DNA from: Aphrophora alni
Taxonomy: Eukaryota > Arthropoda > Insecta > Hemiptera > Aphrophoridae
Direction of reading: 5' to 3'
DNA length: 64,000 nt
NCBI GenBank assembly: GCA_963513935.1
Contig: OY740773.1
Span: 97,263,291 to 97,327,290 of the forward strand
Position 1 is the first letter of the stretch, and each line of letters begins with the position of its first letter. The notes beneath the pieces are model-generated. The model saw nothing but the letters and a program-made list of their open reading frames with translations. It searched no databases and was not told the DNA's origin. Shown one piece after another: positions 35,601-47,600 of this stretch. Both the position numbers and the translations under genes were made by a program.

Positions 35601-38600
35601 AAAGGTAGAATAAACATACAGTAACTAAGCACAGTCTTTGTGTTGTAAGTGTTTTATTCTGGTATTGGGGAATTTTCTTTCATTCCTATTCATACATTTA
35701 TCAAACGTGTTCTTATTCACATATAAAAACTATACAAAATATGAGTGTTTTTATTCATACAATATAAAAATAATCATGTTATTGAGGTGAAATATGGACA
35801 AATTCATGCTATAGAGGTTTGTACGATGTAATTTACAAACCTTGATAGCACAAACTTTTGTGTCGTTACCACGATAGTGTGAACCTCGATTTCTTGAATT
35901 TCTTAATAACACAATTTTATTAGAATTTCCTTCAAATTGGTGCTATTGAGGTTCTAATGTATATCAAACTCATCATTAGTAAACATCAAAAAGTCTCTGT
36001 TTACCTTAATGATCACAGTACAGAAAACAGAAGAATATGGTTTGAATCGCTTACTATTATCATCTAGTATTAAACACTGTTGAAAGTGTTTCTTGCCAAA
36101 CTCTAAACATTTCTTTACATGATAACTATGTTTTAAAATCTACATTTTGATATATTATATGATGACCATCTTCAAATTATCAGTTTTGTTAGAATTCATT
36201 GATTACACTGCGTTTTTCATTGAACCATAGAGAAAAAAATCGAGCAGGGGAAAATCTGGAGATTTTAGAGGCCAAAAGGTTTTAGAACGATTCTGTTCAC
36301 AAACACATCGTCTATAAGTGATACAGCTGTAAGAACTGTAGCACCATATTCTGCTGAAAGTAGATCTTGAAATCTTCTGTCAATTGTGGAAAAGAAAAGG
36401 TACAGAATATTGTTTCAGTACCACTAGACATTGATAGTCTCAGAAAACAAAATGGGTCCGAATATATACCGATGTGACATTCCAACTCAAACACAAATTT
36501 TCTCATTGATGCTATGAAAGGAGGCGGAAACAATTATACATGTCAAATTGTTAGTTATTCACAAATCGATGTAAGAATGGATTGATAGACTTTTATGGAA
36601 AATTTTATTTTCAATTAAATGATCATATACAAAATTTCAAACTGGTAATATCATTAGTATTACCAACACGGTTTTCACCAATGAAACTAATAATAATATA
36701 AACAATATATAACCTCAAAAAATAACATTGTTCCCATCACTCTCTGTATAACTACCACCACCATTTTGACATTAACCTCCCAGTCAAAGATGGTAGTTCA
36801 AGAATAATTTAATAAAAGTAAAAATTAAGAATAACCACCATTTATTCAAAATTTAAAAATATATGTTTGTTAATATTGTAATTTTAAGTTATACAAATTG
36901 TATACCTTTCTCTGCATTGAATGTAAGTTTATGATTATATAAGATAAAATTTGTTGAGTTTTCCACATTTGATAAAATTGTAATACGTCTGCTGATAAAA
37001 TGCTTGATGCATTTATTCAGATTTATTTGGTCTCCCTTATCTATATAGCATTGTGTGCTCCAATTCCAATATTATCTGTTTTCACAATGACTATGGTAGG
37101 CTTATCATTACATACTTTTTTTCATTATATATGATGTCTATAAAAGAACTCCGGTTTTGAAAACGGATTTAGTAAATATATAATATTATTTAAATGAATA
37201 TGTGACTTGAGTTCAATGTTGGAATATAGGGCCTCTACAAAGCATTGAAATGTGACCATATAAATTGTCAAGGGACTTCCTTCTTTAAATAATTTTCCTC
37301 CGTCATTTGCTTCCCTTCTCTGCTAGTCTTATAGGTCTCATCACATCCCTTGTGACATTCTTCAAAAGTTCGTCATTTCTTAAATCATCATCATTTCCTC
37401 CTCTATTAGACGGTTAAGTAATTTTTAAACTTTAAAAGCTCAAATTTAAAAAATAGAAGATTGGTGTAACACCATATTTTGGCATTATAAGGTAATTCAT
37501 TCTCACCATATAATGAGGTTTTTGCAGGTCAACTCAAAATTTAAAATTTAAAGCTTCATCGAATAATACCTCAATTTAAAGGTTTTGTTTAATAGAAAAT
37601 AATTGCAAACTAGAGGTCGCTATCTCACTTTAATTGAAAATGGTGGAAAAATCCAATTTAGATTAGATTATTGGGGTGTGAGGACTCAAGATCCTTGTAC
37701 GTCAACCTAAGCTTATTGTACATCCCAAGGACCTACTAGCAAGGCAAGTCGATCAAATCCACTTTACTTCACAATTATAAGGAGTCAAAATTATAATAAC
37801 AAAAGCTTTACTGTTATTTTATTCAAGTTTGACGAGGAAGAGTTGCATTACTCTAAAATGTTAATTTAAACTCAAAATTTATTTTTTCAGACCTAAAATT
37901 TTAAAGTATACCAAATTTGAATATTTGACTGGTCGGTATTTGGAAATAGAGTAAAATAATACTACTAGCAGTTAATTTTCTATTAAATTAGACTTTTTAA
38001 ATGAGGTATTACTCGATGGGGTTTTACACTTGAAAATTTTACCCCATTTTGGGGTGAGATTGAATTTACCTTAAATGCCAAGTTTAAAAGTTCCTTAACC
38101 GTCCTGGGTCTCTTTGACAACTGGTATATATATATATATATATATATAAGGTGATGATGAACATTTAGGTTTTTTGATTTAAAACAACAAGGAAAAATCA
38201 AATGCATATCCACCTGAATTTTAACCTGTTATCTTGTTTGTGGCCTTCCCATAGTTCTTCTTCCTCTTTCTATTCTCTCGAGTCCTCTTCTAGACATTTT
38301 GATTTCCTCCATTCTCATTACATGCGCAAACAATTGAAAATGTTTCCTCTTAATTGTCTCTGCCAGCGATTCAACTTTGATCCTGTTCCGAAGATTGTCA
38401 TTCCTTATTCTATCTCTTCTTGTAACATTTTGTATTTCTCCACGTTCATGTCGCCGACCCATATGTTAAAATTGGTTGATAGTACTCTTTGATATATATG
38501 TAGGCTATATATATCATTGTTTTGACTTCTTTCCGTATGTTCCATCACCATTGAGGCAATATGCATACTTATTAACCACTATTGGTATTAATTTTGAGGT

Positions 38601-41600
38601 TGGGAATAGAGGATCGTGGATCTTATAAAACTTGGTTGACACAACGGTCACAGCCCAGACCTATCGACTAAAACTAAATACAACTCAGTCAGCCAGCACG
38701 TGATGAGGGACTAATAATAATACTTTAAAATAATGATTACTAAAATTACTTATTATATGATTAACTTACTTACAAATATGGTTTTTTACAAGGATTGAGT
38801 GTAACAAAATAGTGGTCCCGATGTAGACACTAGCCTAAAATGGCCGCCGTTTTACACTGCACCGGCGATCGCGGAAAGCCGAATGTTTGCGCACCATTTA
38901 ACCCGGGGTCGACTGACCCTACCCAATTTGACTATTCAGCCATTATTTTTGGGGGGTTAAAACTAGGAAGAAGGATTTATATAGAACGATGAATTGGCGA
39001 TGATTGATTGTAGTCTTCCAACGGTCCAGCTCCTTGCGAAAGCGGTGCACAACTGCTTATCTCTCGTTCGTGACCCGACTTCAGGGCTCGCAGGGTGGGG
39101 GAACATGCGAGGCATCATCTGCTGCCCCTGCATTTGTGGCACCGGGCAACTATTAATACACTGGATACGGACCAGCAACCGCCACCCCAAGCGCAGGGGG
39201 AACAGTGGTGGGCAGATCACCACACCATATTATACACTTACCATGTTGTAAAACTAGCAAATATCCTTTATCCTATCCCATGTTTTATCTTATTATTAGC
39301 TGTTATGTTACTCTTTTCCAAATTTATATCCAAATCTGAGCTTATCAACACCCTTACGCAGTTCTCATATCATGTCAATCTACATAAGCCATCTCAGTTC
39401 CTCTACTTTTCTATAGCTTTGTACTTCTATGATAACTTCATCAATTATGTATTAAAGAAGAAAGGTGTAAACACTTTCTTGCTCGACTTCCCTTTTTATT
39501 TCTTAAAATATCAGGCTATTTTACATTCAAAATTCTGAGACATGTATTTACAAATACATGGAATTTAAAAGTTGCATACTTGCACTATCATTGTCTCACA
39601 TTCATGAAAAGAGAACATTCGTTAGATTCGGTGTAGACATCCTCAATTTTGATTTCTTTGACATGCCTTCTGAATCTTTATAAACTGTATAAAAACAGCT
39701 TTCACTTTCGATATTCTGTTATTCACATCCTCATCTACTCCATCTTGGCAAGTTATATGGTTACCCAGATATATTTTTTGTACATTCTTTATCTCTTTTC
39801 TACCAACTAGGAAAAGCTCATCAATTGTTGAATTTGGTATACAGACTTACTCTTTTCATGATTTATCGGGAGCCCTAGGATGTCCTGATCATTCCAAAGC
39901 ACTAAACTAGTCTCTCACATCGATTACTCTATGCTACAATATTTGCCCTGAGCTCATTTATAGTGGTTACAGACACAGAAATACCGAGAGACCCCAGCTG
40001 ATTCTACACCTTTTTTCACTTTGTCTTAGGGTAGATCCCTCCCTTTCCTATCGGGTCTGTCTCTTTGTTCTCTTCCAAAATATAATCAATTGTTTGAAAT
40101 AAAACTTGACACTAACCAATTATTTGGTGTTTAAATCTACATGGGTGATGGACTTGAGTGAAAATATGGAATGATGAAGAATGACTTTACAATATTATGA
40201 ATATTAGAAGGAATTAATTTAGAAGTTAAAAGTTTAATTGAAGGGTCAGTTTGTAGTCCTTTATTTCTTATAATAGTTTATCTGCACAAGAAGTTTTTGT
40301 TTAAAGTAGCTTCTAGATGAAGACTTAATTGATGTTAGCTACTTACCAAATTTGTTGTTAATATTTACCAACTATTTTCTTAATCTAATCTTGATGATGA
40401 TTACTGTTCTTTAAGTGTCTTTGGTTTGATATTATAAACTTTTGTCTCTTTTGAAATTATTGATATATTGTTATGTATTTGTAGAACGTGCGTGTGTGTG
40501 TGTGTGTGTGTGTGTGGTTTTTGTGTCCTCACACAAACAATCCTCTCAACTTTTTTTTCTTCCCTTGCTTGTATCAACCTCTTTTCTTGTTTCTTTTTCT
40601 TCACTTCCTTATTATATTGTATATTAGCATTACATTTTTAAAACACATATATATGGACTTGATATATTTTTTAAATTATATGAGTTACAATTTCTGATGG
40701 CTATATATATACTGTATATATATATATCTATTTGGGTTTGACGGATGGAATGGGACATGAATTGAAATGGGCTATGTAGTAGGTAGTTTGAGGTGCATAA
40801 CATTTTGGTGGTGGTCAGGGTCTTGTGGTTGATAATTATGGCACTCTGAGTTGATAGTTTATTTAGAACTCTGAATAAAGGTACAGTAGAACCCCTCAAA
40901 CTCGACCCCCTCAAACTCGACATTACGTCAAACTCGACAGGGCCAGTGACCAGGAGCATGGGATTTCCAAGGTCATTCACTGCATTGTTTTACGCCATGT
41001 GCGCCTGCCAGATGCCGGGAGGTTGAGGCTTGTCACTTTTGTTTATATAGCTGTGAGGGTTGCTCCTTTGTCTAGCCACTTTCTAATCCTACTGTATAGT
41101 AAAGGCCAAAGTTAAAGATAAAGGGTCCAGGTAGACCGGGACAGCCCCAATCATGTGTTGTCAAAATATTCATATTGTTGTGAACCCAAGCGCCTACCAC
41201 CCGGATGCTACCGGTCATTAGCACCGATTCCATTAAAAGTAAGCGGCAAGTCTTTTGTCATAACAATTCAACGGAGCGTCGTAGAACTATGATTCAAGTT
41301 TTGTAATAAAGGTCATAACCAGGTGAAAAAAATGACCCGACTCTTAATTATATGCGATCAGCAGTTCAATTTATAGCATTTATATTGGACCGTGTTATTT
41401 CCAAGAATAGTGTTTTTTTTTTACTCTAGACTTTACTGTAAATTTTATTACAGAAGCCTTTTTAGTTTACCGAGCCTATTGTACAAGGCCAATACTTTTA
41501 AAATCTCATTTGACCCATCGATAAATTTCATTTTAATGTCTGATTGAACACACTATTTTTGTTGTTGTCAGGCAGGGACTTTTTTGCAATAAACGTGTAA

Positions 41601-44600
41601 TCATTGATAATCAATAAATAATGTACAGTTATTTAAAGTATTTGTTGCAAGCCTAACCATTAAATATCAAAGTTCCCTAAAACTCGACAACCCCCAAACT
41701 CGACAACCTTAAAGTCCACATTGTGTCGAGTTTGGGGGGTTCTACTGTATCATTAAAAGGTGGACCTATTTAAAAAAAAACCTTGTTGAAGAAGTTCCTT
41801 TAGATTCAAAGGCTAAAATTAGTTGCAGGTTTTGGCTATACAATTTTTTCAACAAACGATTTTTTTGAACTCCTGTTTATATCTTGTTTTATAGTGCATC
41901 TTTACCTACAAGACCATGAATAATAAAATTAATTTGTATTAAGGATACACTTTTTCATATATTTTATTGTTTTACAAATTAATCTTACTTTTTTGTTAAT
42001 TTGAACTAGTTTTAGGTAATTTTCATATTCTGGAATTATTTATTTTCAAAGAGTAAAAAAAGTGTGTTATTAAATACTAAATTTTAAATATTTTTTATTC
42101 AAACAAATGTATTTTTATAGTCTGTATATGTGTTCTTTACTTTTAGATAATACTTAAAGACATTTTCTGATTATTTATATGCTAACTCCAAAATATCTTT
42201 CTTTAATTTTTTTAATCATTTTTGCAGATGATTTCTTCGTAAATTATAATAACCTGGAACAAGTTAGGTTTTCAATAATGTCCCTGTCTTTGGTGAATTT
42301 TTTAAAATTGGGTTTTTTTTTATAAAAAATAGTTTGGTTCCGTAAGTTCCGATACCTGTCCATTTTAGGATTAAGAATTTAAAACATGAAAATGTTAATA
42401 CAACTTTATTTACTTTATAAAACCTTAATATATATAAATTTTTTTTGTCAGAGGAAAATGTTGGATTCTAGTCTTGGATTTGCTGGAGGTGTAATGATCG
42501 CAGCTTCCTATTGGTCACTACTTTCTCCAGCACTTGATATGGCAGCAGAATCAAAGAGCTATGGGGCAGAAGGAGAGTATGCATTTGTGCCGGTAGCAAT
42601 AGGATTCGTGTTAGGATGTCTGTTTGTGTTTGGCACAGATGTTCTTATATCTTCACTTGGACTTAATTCACCAGAAATGCTGCTGGGTAAGTTAACACAT
42701 GTCGATCTTTCGTTTTCAAATGGTACTGTAACTAAGTGCAACTAGTCTAAGCATTCCATATTATATCATATACACAGTTTGTAAGTAACATATAATAAGA
42801 TAGGTACGTTTGCTGTAAGATAGATTTTGTGTTTATAAATTTCATAGGAATTATACAATAAACCTTTGTTAATTCATATCCTCTTAATCCGGACAACTCT
42901 TGTTCTAAATAGTAATTTGGCAGCAGATATTGTATCCTTTGGTCAACTTGTTCAGATATTATCTGCTCACTTCTCTGTCATGGCCAGTTTGTTTCATGCT
43001 AGCTGCATGGACATTTACAGTACTTCAAAACACAGTTATTGTGCTCCTCAGGTGCAGTGGTGTTCCTACATTGGTATAATTAGTAATTCACTCTAGGTGG
43101 CTTTTTATTAAGGATAAATTTAAGGGTATTATGAATACTTGAAAAGAGGACATCGGTGGTGAATATTTGTGCACGAAATAAGAGTGGAAAACAAACTGTG
43201 ATGGATTTTTAAAAAAATTTTACTTATCCAGTAATGGTAACTTTGGTAATTGAATAAAATTTCAACCTCTGTTTTTTTGACTAATCTTCACGTTTCATAT
43301 TGTCAGAAACTGAAAAAGTGATTTTAACATGTGTCGATCAATAATCTGTACCTAAGAATGATAGTGACTACAAAAAATTAAGATAAGAATATGAAATTTT
43401 GTATAGGGGACTTATAGTGTGCTTAGAACATTGAAGAAATTGAAAAGAAAATAATTTAAAATGTCAGTGTTCAAAAATTAATACAGTTTTGTTGTTCATA
43501 TCTGGTGTGTTATAAACAACTAAGTTAGATAAACATTTGTATATTTAAATTATGAATGCAATGGTACTAACCCCACCTCTTTACAATGAGAAATAGCAAA
43601 GTTATTGTCAATAATGTAATTTCATACACTGACCAAGCAAGAAAATGTAATATTTGTATAGTTACGATACCCGGCAGGACCGAATCACCGACACGAGTGT
43701 AGTTAATTTAAACTGTTTAAGATATATGAGCCCTGTTAGGGTGTAGCCAATTTCAAGAAAATAATGTTATAAACAATTACAAGGTTCAGAAAACTTGTGT
43801 AACAGCTGTTTTACGCAAACTTGTCCTTTACTACTTATTCTGAGTACGAGTAAGACCCCTTGATGTACCAATACAATTTAACATTTCCTAGATGGCTCAA
43901 GAAACCAACTTTTGGGCATTACATTTAGAGGATCTGCTTGTATTACATTGTATGACGGGGCTGTGTAAATACTATGATGGACTCATCAACTTGTTTTGTA
44001 ACATTTCACTGTATTACTTAGGCTATTTTATTATAATTATTTCATTAATTGTTATTTGTCATATAACAAATATTAGTTCAGATTTTTAATTGCGATGCTT
44101 TACAGTTTATTTCTAACTTTGTTGTAATATTCGTAATGGATGTTTTACATTAGTCATCAAAAAAACACAGTTATTGACGACTGATTAAATGTCAGATGAG
44201 TAGGCAGCCCCCTCTCTCCTCTTCTATCTTCCTCACCAACAACTGAATCAGAAGAAAAATGGAACATGTTAAATTCCCATTCTGTTATAAGTCAGTTCGA
44301 CTTTTTGTAGGACTTGTGTAAAAACGCATTTAAAATATCGTGTCTCATCCTTTCCAACTCTCTCTGACATATATCGGATGTCAGATAGTAAGCAGTGTGC
44401 TAGGGGCCTAAGACTTGAAGCAATATCACCTATCCATTTAAGTTTTGGTCTAGCTTTTCTTCTGGATGATCAAGCATTTGACTCAGCATTATTCACGACA
44501 TGTCAGTAGTTATTTTGACTTTCTTTACAAATGTCAATTTTAAGGTACCGTATATTTGTAATAATTCTAATTTTCTTAAATATTGAATATTTTTCAAGTC

Positions 44601-47600
44601 TCAAATATTTGTATATCCCAAATTAGAATATAAATTTTTTTTAAAAAGAATGAAAGTAAGAATGATAAAGAAACATTTGATTTTAATTTGCTAAACGAGC
44701 GGAATATATTTTTTTAGACAGACCCAATGAGAAAATACCATTTAAAATTCCAAACCAAAAATTAAATTAAGACCACAATAGTTAGGGTTAATCAATATTT
44801 TTATTTTGGATATAAATGTTTAAAATTAAACAACCTTGATGTATTCTTTGACAAGTCATTTACTGAAAACAATTTGACGACGGAAAATTCATTTGAAATA
44901 AAGGTATTAAATTGATTGTATCTTTGAACACTAAGAATTGTTGATGTATCGTCAACATATTGAAAGATTTTACCATCAGTAACATATATTAACCTGTTCA
45001 TTTATATAATAAATAATGCAAGAACTACTATTGATCCTCTAGGAAACAGTTTTCCAGTTTGATAAATAAATAATTCATACTCTTTAGTAATCATATTAAT
45101 TTTGTCCTATCATATAGATATGAACAATACTATTCAAGTTCCCAGAAATCAATCGCATAAAGTTTTAATTTTTACTATTTTATGAATTATGCTATCAAAT
45201 ACCTTGGAGAAGTCGTAGAAAACATTACAGGTACCCAGCGACACACCCAAACTCCTCAACTAGTTAGCAATAACAGTTTTTATACACAGGACTTTGCTAA
45301 GGCCAAATTAAGAATTTTCTAATTAATTATTACTTTGTTCATGTCAAATAACATACAACATAAATATCTTCCATATTTAAGATCAATTTTCACTAAAATG
45401 TAGGCTTTAATGACTTTAACAAAATATATTAGTTGTCACCAAACTGAATGATGTTCTGTTATAACAGGTGTAATTCCTTAAAATCGGATTTACAGATTTT
45501 TATGATATTTGGATGAAATCTGAAGTTAATGTATAAACAAGTATGACAAATCGGAATTAAAGAAATTAGTTTAGGAGTTACCAAACGAAAATGAACCTTG
45601 ACTATTAATACTAAAAACACCATTTCAATCGAATACGATTTATGTTTATCTCAAGTTTATGGCAATAGTGAAACAAGATTAAGTTCTATTAAGTTCTATG
45701 TAATAGTAAAACATTTCATAATAAGTTTCATGATAAGAAGGGGGTATAAGACCCTCGTATACCCAACAAAAACTTCTGTATACAGTTATGAAAAAAAAAA
45801 TTGTATTTTCTCATGTATAGGGCCATTTTTAGAGTAGATGGCGATCCAAATTTTTAAAAAATTAGTATTTGATTGTGTAATAAAGTTGGTGCAATGTTTC
45901 TTGCACTTCTTCTTCCTCCCCATATGCCAGTAGTATTGGGGCCTTTGAAAATAACTTCCATTCTCTTCTGTCAGCCGGTAGTGCTTCATTTCCCTTTTTG
46001 TCATCCAATCTTTTTTTTTGCACCAATGTTTTAAATTTTACCAACAACAAAGACCTAAAAGGTTTATCGTTTAAAAATCTTTGATTTCTAATTATTTGAT
46101 TTTTCCGCTTATACGTTTTTACTAACAAGTATTTAATTTACAATAATATTTCAAGTGAAAAATATACGACCTAGACTGGGAATCGAACCCAGGACCTTTG
46201 GCTTTACGCGCCAATGCTCTACCAATTGAGCTATCCTAGTCGCTTCCCAGCACAGGGCGTAGACTTCTCACTTGACTTTACGTTTAATTGCTGCAATTTT
46301 GAGTTTCAAAATTAATTACCTCGCATATACGACATTGAAATTAATTTTTACTCATTTTTCAGCCCTTACGCATGTATTTATTGATTTCTAATTATTTGAT
46401 TTTTCCGCTTATACGTTTTTACTAGCAAGTATTTAATTTACAATAATATTTCAAGTGAAAAATATACAACCTAATGCTATTTTTAAATGACCTACTGTGC
46501 TGGGAAGCGACTAGGATAGCTCAATTGGTAGAGCGTTGGCGCGTAAAGCCAAAGGTCCTGGGTTCGATTCCCATTCTAGGTCGTATTTTTCACTTGAAAT
46601 ATTATTGTAAAAATCTTTATTGGATATACACTACGTAGTCAGTTACACAAAAAATTAATAGAATTAAAATTTGAAGATGTAATAATTAATTGTTGAAATT
46701 AAAATTTTGTTGTTATATACAGGACTAACTGAGCTTGCAGTATCTTTCGCTTGGAAGTCAGGTTAATTATTTCAAATAAATACATCATTTACTATGGCAT
46801 TTTTCTTTTACCTTACTAAACCAATGTACAAAATAGATCGACACCTTTACATGAGAAAAGAACCAACCAAAAATTTTAAAAAACATTCCTAAACCAACAC
46901 ACGAACTTTACACACGTCAGTCAAAACAGATAACAATAGAATGATTATTGACTTTTTTCCTCTTTTTTAAAGTTGGATAATCTTTATACACAAATTGGAA
47001 AGCCAGCATCAATCCTGCTATTTGTGGATATTCTTTCCAGATTCATGTCCCATGTCAGTGTTGAAAACTAAAACTATTATCATTTCGAAACCTCTAAAAG
47101 AATTTTAATAATAATTTAAATTCTAAATGTACCAACTTTGAAAATAAAAAATGTATATTTTTTTAAACCAATTTCAATGAATAAATACACCAATTCAGAT
47201 AATGTATAGGAATGAAAATCAGATCGGTAGTTCTTGAAGTTATATTAGTTGTCGAATAGATAGACAGAGGCATGAGAAAGGAAGAGTCTGATTTAGCAAA
47301 GTAAAAAGCATGGTGGGCGGGAAAGTACTGCAAATCCTACTCCACTGCTACAAATATAAGCATTGTACATTATCTTTATTCAATAAATAAGTTAAATTAA
47401 CTGTATTAAAATGACAATAATAAATTATTATAATGTAATTCTTTTAATTCTAAATGATGTTCCATATGTTGTTGCTTAAAAAAAAATAAATAAATAAATA
47501 TTGTGTAAAAGGTCAGGATATTATATTTTCCTACTTTTAAGCTACAAAAAGTGACTCTAAAGGCCGGTTTAGACGCTACGATAAATCGGACGACAAAACT

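Larger units (their letters stand above)
46083..46608. mobile_element. tRNA-like inverted-repeat element with 10-bp target duplication
   Basis: The 526-bp unit is flanked by AAAAATCTTT on both sides (46073-46082, 46609-46618). It holds two tRNA-like sequences in opposite orientation, inside inverted arms 46138-46254 and 46496-46610. Both arms extend beyond the tRNA part (AATATTTCAAGTGAAAAATA on one side, TTCCCAGCACA on the other). In addition its first 90 bases (GATTTCTAATTATTTGATTT onward) are repeated directly at 46383-46472 with very few changes. The long target duplication and near identity point to a recent insertion. I do not recognise a described family. Confidence 0.8.

Noticed and set aside
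39095..39538. 147-codon plus-strand frame, the longest in the window
   Set aside because: It runs from the GC-rich block into AT-rich sequence, shows no domain, and has no splice or start context; the hydrophobic second half is typical of AT-rich chance translation.
40630..40980. 116-codon minus-strand frame
   Set aside because: It overlaps the left end of the pogo-like element at 40884 and its repeated ends; no recognised motif.
44330..44480. Possible end of another LINE protein on the minus strand (KLKWIGDIASSLRP, then YMSERVGKDE)
   Set aside because: Only loosely like the GRPxxRWxDDI-DRxxWR end of LINE polymerases and needs frame choice; not strong enough to call.
46169..46240. A functional tRNA-Tyr gene
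   Set aside because: C at position 33, mismatch in the acceptor stem, no intron as in typical animal tRNA-Tyr, and membership in an inverted mobile unit.
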